Shown: piece by piece, positions 9,814 through 18,766 of the stretch
Position numbering within the stretch: position 1 is the stretch's first letter
Layout of the letters: every line of letters begins with the position of its first letter
NCBI GenBank assembly: GCA_001660395.1
Contig: LXWE01000001.1
Location: 1,386,357 to 1,450,356 of the forward strand
Origin: Alteromonadaceae bacterium XY-R5
GTDB lineage: Bacteria > Pseudomonadota > Gammaproteobacteria > Enterobacterales > Alteromonadaceae
Direction: 5' to 3'
DNA length: 64,000 nucleotides
The notes under the pieces: model-generated
The model's database searches: none
The model's input: only the letters and a program-made list of their open reading frames with translations
What the model was told of the DNA's origin: nothing
Position numbers and translations under genes: made by a program

Positions 9814-10571
9814 TGCGCCGTGTAGCCACCATCAATGACCTGCAAACTGCCGGTGATAAACCCGGCTTTGTCGCTAGCCAGAAAACAGACTAACTCAGCC
9901 ACTTCTTCCGGTTGTCCAAGCCGCCCTATAGGCTGTAATGCTGCTTCTTCAGCATGCACCTCATCAGGGTTGGCGCCAGATTTGGCCACATAACGATTTA
10001 TGGCATTGTGATAAAGCGGCGTTTCTATGGTACCCGGACATACCGCATTAGCACGAATGCCAAACGGCGCATAATCCAGGGCTGTGGTTTTCGCCATCGA
10101 GGCCAGCGCCGCTTTACTTAGGTTGTAAGCAAACGAATTGCGTTTGCCAATTAATGCCTGGTCTGAGGAAATCAACACAATGGCCCCTTTTTGCTGGGCT
10201 TTCATAACAGGGATGACCTGCTGAACAGCAGCAAAGGCCCCTTTAACATTGATGTCCAGCACCCGATCAAAATCAGCTTCCGAGGTTTGCTCAATATTCG
10301 CCGAGAAGTGAATACCCGCATTCGAGACAAGTACATCTATTCTGCCGACAGTTTGTATCACCTTGGCCATCGCATTTACTACGGCCGGAAAGTCAGCCAT
10401 ATCGCAACTCAGCCAATGAGCATGATCTGTATTCACAGACTGACAAAATGGCTGCTGGTCCAAATTGAAGACCTGATAACCTTCCGCCAAAAAACGCTGA
10501 CAAACCGCAAAGCCAATACCGGCGCTACCACCAGTGACGACGCAAACTGGCCTGGATTCTTGTTGAGACAT
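9810..10571 (-). CDS. SDR-family NAD(P)-dependent dehydrogenase
   Basis: A 253-residue classical short-chain dehydrogenase. The Rossmann motif TGGSAGIG is at 13-20, NAG at 84-86, catalytic S135/S136 with Y149-N-L-S-K153, and the PGTIETP and GGYTAQ C-terminal motifs are intact. It is the first gene of a two-gene operon with the lactonase-type hydrolase, which makes a sugar 1-dehydrogenase (L-fucose dehydrogenase-like) a reasonable inference. Its promoter region, shared with divergent ohr, contains a perfect 14-bp palindrome at 10701-10714. No transporter, dehydratase or regulator accompanies the pair, which is unusual for a sugar-catabolic locus. Confidence 0.85.
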   Translation of the reverse strand: MSQQESRPVCVVTGGSAGIGFAVCQRFLAEGYQVFNLDQQPFCQSVNTDHAHWLSCDMADFPAVVNAMAKVIQTVGRIDVLVSNAGIHFSANIEQTSEADFDRVLDINVKGAFAAVQQVIPVMKAQQKGAIVLISSDQALIGKRNSFAYNLSKAALASMAKTTALDYAPFGIRANAVCPGTIETPLYHNAINRYVAKSGANPDEVHAEEAALQPIGRLGQPEEVAELVCFLASDKAGFITGSLQVIDGGYTAQ

Positions 10572-10700
10572 ACGATCCCCTCATTTTTTTTACCATGATA
10601 ACGAAGTGTCACCCTTTAGGGTTAATGGCATTTAGCAAAAATAGGCTATTTTCTTTTTTCGTATATAAAACGTTCTAATTTTTTAACTGGCCAAAAATTA

Positions 10701-10714
10701 GTTATCGCGATAAC
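10701..10714. promoter_or_regulatory. 14-bp palindrome GTTATCGCGATAAC, candidate operator
   Basis: A perfect palindrome in the divergent region between the SDR gene (start 10571) and ohr (start 10760). Its CG centre and NNTTATCGCGATAANN form resemble LacI-family operators used by sugar-catabolism regulators, rather than known OhrR sites. No LacI-type gene is in the window. Which gene it controls is undecided. Confidence 0.4.
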
Positions 10715-10759
10715 ATTATTTTGTAGCGTATCTCGCTGTTAACCTTAAAGGAGACAATG

Positions 10760-11179
10760 ATGGAAATTTTATACAAAGCAGAAGCCACATCCGTTGGTGG
10801 TCGTGGTGGTCATAGCAAGTCTAACGACGGTCGTTTAGAGGTAAAACTGTCCATTCCTAAAGGCTTGGGCGGCGACGATGGCCCTGGTACAAACCCAGAG
10901 CAATTATTTGCAGCGGGCTATTCTGCCTGCTTTATAGGTGCAATGGGATTTGTTGCTCAGCAAGAAAAAATCAAACTGCCTGCGGATGTTTCAATCAAGG
11001 CTGAAGTTGGTATCGGCCCAATCGAAGGCGGCTTTGGCATCGATGTAGACCTGCATGTAAATATTCCAGGATTTGCTCTGGATGCCGCAGAAGACTTAGT
11101 TGCCAAGGCACATCAGGTATGCCCATATTCAAATGCTACCCGAGGCAATATTGACGTGCGTTTGCACACTACAGTATAA
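10760..11179 (+). CDS. ohr: Organic hydroperoxide resistance protein Ohr (OsmC superfamily)
   Basis: Thiol peroxidase that reduces organic hydroperoxides with electrons from lipoylated proteins. Counting from ATG 10760 the protein is 139 residues. The two catalytic cysteines are C57 (YSACF) and C121 (CPYSNATRGN), and the substrate region NPEQLFAAGYSACF is typical. Two adjacent ATGs exist; 10760 sits 6 bases from AGGAG, while 10757 is only 3 bases away. The MEILYKAEAT start also matches the family. A terminator follows directly. I see no ohrR gene nearby. Confidence 0.92.
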   Translation: MEILYKAEATSVGGRGGHSKSNDGRLEVKLSIPKGLGGDDGPGTNPEQLFAAGYSACFIGAMGFVAQQEKIKLPADVSIKAEVGIGPIEGGFGIDVDLHVNIPGFALDAAEDLVAKAHQVCPYSNATRGNIDVRLHTTV

Positions 11180-11180
11180 G

Positions 11181-11212
11181 CAAAAGGCCCCTTTTGGGGC
11201 CTTTCTTGTTTT
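11181..11212 (+). terminator. Terminator after ohr, possibly bidirectional
   Basis: Stem AAAGGCCCC / GGGGCCTTT with a short loop, then CTTGTTTT. The convergent SPOR gene ends at 11211, so the hairpin probably serves both strands. Confidence 0.85.
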
Positions 11213-11912
11213 AGTTTACTGGGGTACCTTCAAAAGGTTTAACGGAACAAAACTGCCCTTTTATCTTCAACCAGTTACACACCTTCAACGCTTCTTTTTC
11301 GGTGGCAAAGGGTCCAACGATCAAACGTTGATAATCGACCCCTTTTACATTTACCGGCGTACTTACCGCCGATTTACCTTCAAGCATCATCACGTACTTT
11401 TGTTGCACATCTTTCCACGCCTGATGCAAATGGCCAGGCTGAGAAAAGGAAGATAAATGCAATCCAAAGGCGGGCATAGCGGCTGTTTGCTCTGCAATCT
11501 CAGGCATCGCCGATTCAGTCTCTGGCGTTAGCTCAGAGGTTGCCGCGACGGGAATAGGGGCCGGCGTTGATGAACGCTGTGGCGCAGGCATTGGACGACT
11601 TTCTGACGGCGAAGTGATGGGTTGTGGCTGCTGTTGTGCCTGAGCGATGAGTTCCTGTTGCGTCATCCGTCTAACTTCAGGCGCAGATTCCATGGTTTTC
11701 GGCGCTTGTGACGTTGCGGGTTCATTTATCTGCATAGCCTGCTGAGCACTTGACCCCTCTCGTATCGCATGAGTATTTGCCTCAGACTTCGACGATGCTG
11801 AAGCCAGCGGCGGCAAGCCTAATCTTTCTCTGACAGGGATAGTACATCCAGATAAGAAAACCGACACCAGCATCACGCCAGTGGCCGTGCATTTAATGAC
11901 TGAAGATTGCAT
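11211..11912 (-). CDS. SPOR-domain lipoprotein
   Basis: A 233-residue lipoprotein with lipobox FLSGC (C23), a low-complexity Pro/Ala/Gln/Ser linker from about 35 to 145, and a C-terminal SPOR domain from about 148 to 228 (FGLHLSSFSQPGHLHQAW ... RLIVGPFATEKEA ... GQFCSVKPF). SPOR domains bind denuded septal peptidoglycan glycans, so a role at division sites is expected from the family. It resembles DamX/RlpA-type proteins only in the SPOR domain. It is monocistronic and convergent with ohr. Confidence 0.8.
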   Translation of the reverse strand: MQSSVIKCTATGVMLVSVFLSGCTIPVRERLGLPPLASASSKSEANTHAIREGSSAQQAMQINEPATSQAPKTMESAPEVRRMTQQELIAQAQQQPQPITSPSESRPMPAPQRSSTPAPIPVAATSELTPETESAMPEIAEQTAAMPAFGLHLSSFSQPGHLHQAWKDVQQKYVMMLEGKSAVSTPVNVKGVDYQRLIVGPFATEKEALKVCNWLKIKGQFCSVKPFEGTPVN

Positions 11913-12163
11913 ACTTGCGGCCCGACAAACAAAACACTGCTTTCAGTGTACCCCAGATGCTCAAATACGCCCAATAAATCACGCTAACAAATTGAGTTGT
12001 AAAGTAATTCCTAAAACAACGGCGAGAAAAACCTTAGTGCGTTGGCAGGTCTCATCCAAATGAACCGTTCGTTTTTCTCGCCAATAATCATCAATATTCC
12101 CCGCTAGATCCTCGGGTTGTTCGTACCTACACTAATCATCAGGTCAACTCCAGAGACACAACA

Positions 12164-12964
12164 ATGCCATTGATGCCTGTCGTATTTGTTCCCCACGGTG
12201 GTGGCCCCATGCCACTGATGGATGATCCCGCCCACCAGCAAATGGTCCACTATTTGAAGGGCCTTTCAGCACAACTGCCGCCGCCTAAGGCTATATTGGT
12301 CGTAAGTGCCCATTGGGAACAAACGCAAGTAACGGTAACCAGCAACGCGACACCTGAGTTATTCTTTGATTATTATGGTTTTCCAGAACAAACCTATCAC
12401 TATACCTATCCGGCGCCTGGCGACCCGGCATTAGCCTCAGATATCGTAGATCTGCTTATAAGCAGCGGCATAGATGCTAAAACCGACAACAGCAGAGGCC
12501 TTGATCATGGCGTATTTGTGCCATTGAAACTGATATATCCAGAAGCAGCGATTCCTGTACTGCAGATATCCCTGCGCAAAGGTTTAGATCCCCATTTTCA
12601 TATTGCTTTAGGGCAGGCCCTTGCCCCATTGCGTGAACAAGGCGTTCTAATTTTAGGCTCAGGAATGAGTTTTCATAATATGCAGGCATTCTTTCGCCCC
12701 AGTGCTCAAATGCAAGCTTACTCGGAAGCATTTCATCAGTGGTTAAAACAGACGCTATGTGATGATGATAAACCCTGGGAACAACGACAGGCTCTACTTG
12801 AGCAGTGGGAACAAGCACCATTTGCCCGCTTCAATCATCCCAGAGAGGAACACTTGATTCCTGCGTTGGTGTGCTTTGGTGCTGCCCAGCAATCTCCTCA
12901 GGCCCAGGCCTCATTTGATGGTGAAATCCTGAATAAACCTGCCCTTGGCCTGACCTGGCAATAG
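12164..12964 (+). CDS. LigB-family extradiol dioxygenase (4,5-DOPA dioxygenase-like)
   Basis: A 266-residue class III extradiol ring-cleavage dioxygenase of the LigB / YgiD group. Metal and catalytic histidines are visible as H11 (FVPHGGGPMPL), H50 (SAHWE), H115 (LDHGVFVPL) and H171 (GSGMSFHN). Family members open catechol-type substrates such as DOPA, and YgiD of E. coli has that activity. The physiological substrate here is unknown. A CAGAGA site lies before ATG 12164. The gene stands alone with a terminator-like hairpin at 12985-13015. Confidence 0.88.
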   Translation: MPLMPVVFVPHGGGPMPLMDDPAHQQMVHYLKGLSAQLPPPKAILVVSAHWEQTQVTVTSNATPELFFDYYGFPEQTYHYTYPAPGDPALASDIVDLLISSGIDAKTDNSRGLDHGVFVPLKLIYPEAAIPVLQISLRKGLDPHFHIALGQALAPLREQGVLILGSGMSFHNMQAFFRPSAQMQAYSEAFHQWLKQTLCDDDKPWEQRQALLEQWEQAPFARFNHPREEHLIPALVCFGAAQQSPQAQASFDGEILNKPALGLTWQ

Positions 12965-12984
12965 CTTTCTTCATAACAATAGTG

Positions 12985-13015
12985 TTGGTCAGTTCCCCGC
13001 TGACCATTTCTTAAT
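12985..13015 (+). terminator. Terminator-like hairpin after the dioxygenase gene
   Basis: TGGTCAG / CTGACCA stem with a 7-base loop, followed by TTTCTTAATTT. The T-tract is interrupted. Confidence 0.55.
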
Positions 13016-13109
13016 TTCCCACAATATCTATAAACATCTGTATTTATGCGGCAAACATGCAGATATCAGCATGGAATTTCTTAGCGTAATAAATATTTCA
13101 TAAATCGTG

Positions 13110-13138
13110 TTGCATCTCTAATAACCTTCCTTGATAAT
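13110..13138 (+). promoter_or_regulatory. Promoter of the lipoprotein-TBDR-peroxidase operon
   Basis: -35 TTGCAT at 13110-13115, a 17-base spacer and -10 GATAAT at 13133-13138. The predicted start of transcription (about 13145) falls inside the Fur-like box. Confidence 0.5.
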
Positions 13139-13143
13139 CCAAA

Positions 13144-13158
13144 CGCGAATTATTATCA
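13144..13158 (+). promoter_or_regulatory. Fur-box-like operator
   Basis: CGCGAATTATTATCA matches the 7-1-7 Fur consensus TGATAATNATTATCA at 11 of 14 scored positions, with the right half perfect. It lies directly downstream of the -10 element, where a bound repressor would block initiation. This suggests iron-dependent repression of the operon below. Confidence 0.55.
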
Positions 13159-13184
13159 TTAATAAACACAAAAACTGGAACATC

Positions 13185-15959
13185 ATGCAACACTCACGCT
13201 TATCCCCAATTATGGGCGCATTAGTTTTGCTCCCATTGGTCACCGCTTGTGGCAGCAGCACCCATTCTGCACCTGAGTTTTCTCAAACGTCTTACAGTTT
13301 TACGCTGGATGAAGATAGCAGCATCAGCGATGCGGTTAGCGCAACGGATGACAGCGGTACCGTCAGCTATACAGTTGGCTCAGCCGCTAACAATGGCGTG
13401 TTTGCACTGAATAGTGATGGTAGCTTTAGCTATACACCAAGTGCCGATTTTAACGGCACTGATAGCGTGATTGTGATCGCCAGCAATGGTGATGCAGAAA
13501 CTCAGACAACTATCACCTTTACTGTCGACAACGTTAATGATGCGCCAGTGTTGTCCTCTACAAGTATCAGCGTCTCCAGTGATGGAACTACCACTGGCAC
13601 CCTCAGTTTTACCGATGTCGATGGTGACGCAGTGACCGTTACCCTGGTCAGTCAGCCAGAAAACGGCGAGATTACTCTAAATAGTGAAACCGGCGAATTT
13701 AGCTACACTCCAGAAACCCTGGAACAGGTAGACGGCAGCTTCGATATCACATACACAGATGGCCTGATCAGCGAAGCCATTAGTGCCACTATTACCCTTA
13801 CACCATCTTATGCCACTAACGCAGATAAGCTGAGCTATTACTACAGTTCTGAAATTTCGCATCTGAAACTGGCAGAAGGTGCTATCAGTAATATCAATGA
13901 CGATACGACCGCTGATGATGCCAAAATTAATTTAGCCATCGGTTATATCAAAGCCGGATTCGACGAAAAGGCCCTCGAGATCATTCAAAGCATTAGCGAT
14001 ATATTTACCCGAGCCAGCGCCTATATCAGTGCATCCAAGGTTTATGACACCCAGGAAGACAGTGAGACTGCTAACAGCTTTAGAGCATCTGCTTTAAGCC
14101 TGTTTAACCAATATATGGGTGATAAGGGCTGGGAAAATGCCCGTACATCCGATGCCAGTTTTATGCTGACACTTACCAACGCTTATATTAAGGCAGGCGA
14201 GTCGGAACTGGCGAACGAACTCATTACAACTCTGGTAGCCTATGCCGAAGCTGTGCGTGAAGAAACATACACATCCGCATATGGCTATTATTTGACCGCC
14301 CTATATAAGAATGCGACAGAGCAAGTAGAGACCTGGCTTGAAACACCAAACGACACTAACTTAAATCGCGCTGTTGATGCAGTCACCAACTATGCCGAGT
14401 TAGCAGAGCAAACAGGTTTGCAAACCTATAAAGGCTACACAGTCGAGCGCCTAAAAAGCCTGTATATTTCTTACAGCGCCGAATTTTTTGAGCAACTGGG
14501 CCAAACGGAACAGGCAAAATATTACACCGCTCTGGGACTATCTCTTTACGGTCAAACAGGTTATGACAGTGACAATAGCTTTACTGCATCTGCATACGCC
14601 GAGGCGAACTTAGCCACCTATACCTACCCACTGGAAACCTTCAGCGGTATGATTGCGGCCCTTTACCCGGATATGGAAACCAATGTCGCGCTGGCATTAC
14701 TGGAAGAAGGTTCTGTCGATTACTACGATGCAAAAGAGTACGCGTTTAGCTTCGAGGCATTTAATGCATTGATGAATGGCAGCAGTATCGAAGATGCCAT
14801 CGCCGAAGCCAAAGCCTACTTTACCGCAGAGGAAGAATTCGGCAGCTATTATCGTATGTTGGTGGAATACGGCTCAGCTAAACCTCGTCTGGCGCGTCGC
14901 TTAATCAATGCTGGTGAAACTGAACTCGCAAAAGACGTGCTCGAAACTGCGTCTGAACTGTTAGGAACCAGTGAATACGTCCATTCCCAAACCTACATGA
15001 ACTATGTCACGGGGTCATACGGCTGTTACCGTCTGACCAAGATCGTTCAGTTGATAGATGGTGATACCGCCGCACAACAGCAAGCCTGTCAGCAAATTGT
15101 AGATAGCTACTTCCAACCCAATAGTAGCGCTTTTCCCACTACATCTATCGTTGCCACAAATAACCACATGGTCGCTACTTGGGGCCTAACGGAGAATACA
15201 ACCCAAGTCAGTGCAATCGGTGAAACCCTGTTGACACTTACCAGCCTTTACGATGACGATTTGGATGATATTCAGGCCCAGGCAAACAGTGCTGCCTGGC
15301 TTGCCAGCCATGGTGATTTAACCCACGCAGTTACATTAGCAAACAGTGCGACAGATACCGCCAACAGCTTATTAGCTTCAGGTGAACTGGATGCCGATGG
15401 TCTCTTCGATGTGCTTACTGCACTGGAGAATTTACTCGGTGATTATTCAAAAACCTCTGATACCGAAGCCACAGATTCTGCTTACGATGTCTACAGCGTA
15501 TTGACGGCTATTCGCCGTCAGGCTGGCACCTTAGAAGACTACGCCAGCATCCTGTCTAGCCAGTTAAGCGCGGTGCAGACAACCCTTACAGCGTTGAATG
15601 CTGCCTATGCAGACGCGAGCGCAGAGGACCAGCAGGACGATATGGAAAAACTGCTGCTCGTCAATCTGTACGCACGCATGTATGACAATGCTGATGCGCT
15701 GATTCTACGCGACGCCAACGAGGCGGCAGACCGACTTGGTTTGTATGCCACTATGGCCGATACCTATGCATTACGAGACGACCTGCCAGCGACAGATGTC
15801 GCCAACGTCGACACTGATGCCGACGGCTTACCTAACTTCTTCCTTATAAATGCCGACAATGACGCGATTCTGAATTCCGGTTTGACCGCCGATGATGACG
15901 CCGACAATGACGGAATTACAGACAGCCAGGACAACGATCCATTAGGCATTGGCGCCTAA
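13185..15959 (+). CDS. Large surface/periplasmic lipoprotein: cadherin-like repeats, helical repeats, Ca-binding tail
   Basis: A 924-residue lipoprotein with lipobox VTAC (C22). Residues about 30-110 and 112-200 are beta-rich repeats of the bacterial cadherin/VCBS type (SYTPSADFNGTDSV, FTVDNVNDAPV). Residues about 215-850 are almost wholly helical and repetitive, like TPR/alpha-solenoid arrays, with no recognised enzyme motif. The last 50 residues carry Asp-rich thrombospondin-type-3-like calcium motifs (DTDADGLPNF, DDDADNDGITD). Start 13185 is chosen because the lipoprotein signal begins there; the in-frame ORF opens earlier at 13131. It is first in an operon with a TonB receptor and a MauG-type peroxidase. 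It may be the surface partner of the receptor, but its function is unknown. Confidence 0.75.
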   Translation: MQHSRLSPIMGALVLLPLVTACGSSTHSAPEFSQTSYSFTLDEDSSISDAVSATDDSGTVSYTVGSAANNGVFALNSDGSFSYTPSADFNGTDSVIVIASNGDAETQTTITFTVDNVNDAPVLSSTSISVSSDGTTTGTLSFTDVDGDAVTVTLVSQPENGEITLNSETGEFSYTPETLEQVDGSFDITYTDGLISEAISATITLTPSYATNADKLSYYYSSEISHLKLAEGAISNINDDTTADDAKINLAIGYIKAGFDEKALEIIQSISDIFTRASAYISASKVYDTQEDSETANSFRASALSLFNQYMGDKGWENARTSDASFMLTLTNAYIKAGESELANELITTLVAYAEAVREETYTSAYGYYLTALYKNATEQVETWLETPNDTNLNRAVDAVTNYAELAEQTGLQTYKGYTVERLKSLYISYSAEFFEQLGQTEQAKYYTALGLSLYGQTGYDSDNSFTASAYAEANLATYTYPLETFSGMIAALYPDMETNVALALLEEGSVDYYDAKEYAFSFEAFNALMNGSSIEDAIAEAKAYFTAEEEFGSYYRMLVEYGSAKPRLARRLINAGETELAKDVLETASELLGTSEYVHSQTYMNYVTGSYGCYRLTKIVQLIDGDTAAQQQACQQIVDSYFQPNSSAFPTTSIVATNNHMVATWGLTENTTQVSAIGETLLTLTSLYDDDLDDIQAQANSAAWLASHGDLTHAVTLANSATDTANSLLASGELDADGLFDVLTALENLLGDYSKTSDTEATDSAYDVYSVLTAIRRQAGTLEDYASILSSQLSAVQTTLTALNAAYADASAEDQQDDMEKLLLVNLYARMYDNADALILRDANEAADRLGLYATMADTYALRDDLPATDVANVDTDADGLPNFFLINADNDAILNSGLTADDDADNDGITDSQDNDPLGIGA

Positions 15960-15982
15960 TTACAGATTAAGCAGTAAAGACT

Positions 15983-18766
15983 ATGAAATATGCCCTAACT
16001 GGCTTAGGGCTTATCATGTGCACAACATCGGCGCTCGCCGATGTTGTCATTTCTGATAAGGCCAAGCAACTCGCCACCAAAAACAAAATTGCCGCCCAGC
16101 AGGCGCAGCAGTGTCTGGATCTTTTTCATCAGGATGATGGCATTAAGGCCTGCTTAAAACAGGCAAAAAATGAAGAATTTATTCAGGTTCAGGGCCGCTA
16201 TATCGGCATGAAAGTACCTGAGATTGAAGGCCGCTTTCATCTAAACAAAGACTTCATCGACAATACACCGCGTTCAACCGGAGACATCAATGATCTCATT
16301 GGTCTATTACCTGGTGTTCAGCTTTCTGAAGATGCACTCAATGTTGAGAATGCGGGTGAAATTCGCGGCCTGCAGATTTCGATTGCAGGCGCTCAGCCCT
16401 GGCAAACAGGTTTTTACATGGATGGCATGAATTACAATAGCCGTCAGGATCCGAATGCCTACAATCTGGACATGAACGACCGTAACCTCGACGATATTAA
16501 TGATGTCACCGGCGCCCCCCAGACATTCAACGTCAATAGTCGTATTGTGCAAAGCATCGATGTATTTACTTCGAATATTCCGGTGGAATACGGGGAATTT
16601 TCCGGCGGGGTAGTGTCCGTTGAAACACTGAATATTTTTGATAATAACCAGCCGAGATTCGCGACAGCTTACCGTACTTCGCGTAGTGCCTGGAACCAAT
16701 ACCATGTTCTGAAAAATCTAAACCAGGACACAACGGATACTAACGAAGGAAGTTCAGAGAATGAAAGTAACAGCGTTGTTCCGCCTGAATTTACCAAACA
16801 AGGCTACGACATCATGTTACGCCTGCCACTTAATGAACATCATGGTCTGCTGTTAGCGGCAAACCACACAACCAGTGATATATCGAAGCTGTCATTAAGT
16901 GAAATGGTGCCGACCTACAGAGAAAGCACCAGCCTGCTACTGAAATATTCAATGCGAGACCTTGGCATCAACGAGCTGGACCTTTCGGTTAATTACTCCC
17001 CTTACCAAAGCGATGAAATACTCACAGATGTAAAAGATGGAAATTACAGTGTTGATGGCGGCGGTTATGGTGCCACCCTGCGTCTAAAACACGACTTTGA
17101 ACTGTTCAATCTCAATACAACCCTGAGTTACAGTCACAGTGACAATAGCCGCTCCGCGCCTCAGCATTATTACATGTGGTTAACCGCCAAGGGCAAAGAG
17201 TGGGGCCAGTTGGCCTCATCGACCTATAAAGCGGGGGAGAATGAAGATGATAAAACCGTTAATGTCTCCCTTCAGGGCGGCTTTGGCGACCTGGATAAGA
17301 CCCAGTCCACTATCAACTGGAAGACGAAATTTAGCTTTAACGGGTTTACCTTAGGTAATAGCTATCATCAGATTTACACTGGCTTTGAACTAAACCGGGA
17401 AGACCTGCAACGGGTGCGCCCCTATGACAGTTATTATTACAATTCAGCGAAGCAATACAGTACGTCACTGGATTCTACGCCACTCAACTGCAGCGGCTAC
17501 ACCAATGACTGTGTGGAAATCAGCTATGTAACCCCTTTGGCCGATTTAATTGAAAGTCTGGGCGGGAGTATCGACTTCACCAATCTGGAACAGGCTCAGG
17601 CCTACGCCGACAATATCGCCACCACGCCTCAATATTTCTCGACCCGAAAGGTTTATTCTGCCGAAGATATTCAGGTTTCCCTGAATAAAGCAGGTACTTA
17701 CATCAATGATTTCATTGAATGGAAAGCCATCACACTCAATCTTGGACTGCGCTACGATTATGATGACTTTTTTAAGAACCATAATATTGCTCCGCGTATA
17801 AGCGGCGGCTATGACTGGTTTGACAACGGCCGCAGCCTGTTTACGTTTGGTGCCAGCCGCTACTATGATGCGGGCTTAACCACGTACAGAATTCGTGAAC
17901 AACAGATCCCCTATTACACGCAGTATCGAACTATTAAGGATAGTTATCTGCAGGGCTGGATCAAATCCAGCACCAATAGTGATAGCCGTTATCGTTACGA
18001 AAATGTGGCAACGCCCTTCAACGATGAAATTAGCTTAGGCTGGAAACAACATACCGATTCATTCGGTACATTCTCGATTGACTGGCAGAAGCGCTGGCAA
18101 AAGGATCAGCTCGCCCAAGCTGGCGATCCTATTTTGGAGAGTGATGGATTCGAATATATCTACCAGGATAATTCCGGCAAAGGTCATAGCCAGTACCTGA
18201 GCCTGAGCTGGAACGCCCAATGGCAAAACCATTCTTTTTGGGCCAATACCAGCTTCAGCGAAACTTACACCAGCAGTAATAGCTATGACGAAGATGCGGA
18301 TACCGCAGATTCGGAAGATCTCGCTTACTACGAGGGCGAAATTACAACAGTGGCGGCACTTACGCGCATGAATACTAATTTCGGCCGCCCCTTAATTGTG
18401 AATTTTGGCTGGAGTACCTACTGGACTGACAGCTTATCCACTTCAGTATCAGGGAGTTACAAAGGCGGCTATAGTGCGGCTGAATCTACAGGCAATTACT
18501 ACACTGCCAGTCTGACTGAATCAGCCTGTGATGATTGCGAAACCACAAAGGTGCAGGTATTAAAGTATGAGCGTGTTGATTACGATCCATTACTGCTACT
18601 TAACCTCAGCGCAAAATATCGAATCGATACCCGAAACTGGGGAGATTTACTGATCCGGACCGATATCCAGAACCTGTTTAATAGCCGCACTCACACGGTA
18701 AGAAGTGTCAATTCAGGTGTTGAAATTGGGCGTACCCTTTGGCTTAGTATGGAGTATCAGTATTGA
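15983..18766 (+). CDS. TonB-dependent outer-membrane receptor
   Basis: A 927-residue protein with signal peptide ending ALA (residue 19), an N-terminal extension with a cysteine pair (QQCLDLFHQDDGIKACL), a plug domain at about 75-215 (GLLPGVQLSEDALNVENAG, YMDGMNYN, VEYGEFSGGVVSVETLN) and a 22-strand-type barrel ending SMEYQY. The plug is followed by long variable loops. I cannot see a clear TonB box. It lies 23 bases after the lipoprotein gene and overlaps the next start by 1 base (TGATG). The Fur-like promoter and the di-heme partner point to uptake of iron or another metal chelate; the ligand is not readable from sequence. Confidence 0.88.
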   Translation: MKYALTGLGLIMCTTSALADVVISDKAKQLATKNKIAAQQAQQCLDLFHQDDGIKACLKQAKNEEFIQVQGRYIGMKVPEIEGRFHLNKDFIDNTPRSTGDINDLIGLLPGVQLSEDALNVENAGEIRGLQISIAGAQPWQTGFYMDGMNYNSRQDPNAYNLDMNDRNLDDINDVTGAPQTFNVNSRIVQSIDVFTSNIPVEYGEFSGGVVSVETLNIFDNNQPRFATAYRTSRSAWNQYHVLKNLNQDTTDTNEGSSENESNSVVPPEFTKQGYDIMLRLPLNEHHGLLLAANHTTSDISKLSLSEMVPTYRESTSLLLKYSMRDLGINELDLSVNYSPYQSDEILTDVKDGNYSVDGGGYGATLRLKHDFELFNLNTTLSYSHSDNSRSAPQHYYMWLTAKGKEWGQLASSTYKAGENEDDKTVNVSLQGGFGDLDKTQSTINWKTKFSFNGFTLGNSYHQIYTGFELNREDLQRVRPYDSYYYNSAKQYSTSLDSTPLNCSGYTNDCVEISYVTPLADLIESLGGSIDFTNLEQAQAYADNIATTPQYFSTRKVYSAEDIQVSLNKAGTYINDFIEWKAITLNLGLRYDYDDFFKNHNIAPRISGGYDWFDNGRSLFTFGASRYYDAGLTTYRIREQQIPYYTQYRTIKDSYLQGWIKSSTNSDSRYRYENVATPFNDEISLGWKQHTDSFGTFSIDWQKRWQKDQLAQAGDPILESDGFEYIYQDNSGKGHSQYLSLSWNAQWQNHSFWANTSFSETYTSSNSYDEDADTADSEDLAYYEGEITTVAALTRMNTNFGRPLIVNFGWSTYWTDSLSTSVSGSYKGGYSAAESTGNYYTASLTESACDDCETTKVQVLKYERVDYDPLLLLNLSAKYRIDTRNWGDLLIRTDIQNLFNSRTHTVRSVNSGVEIGRTLWLSMEYQY

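Noticed and set aside
11881..12063. 60-residue open frame between the SPOR lipoprotein and dioxygenase genes
   Set aside because: It begins inside the SPOR gene on the other strand, has no ribosome site and shows no coding character.
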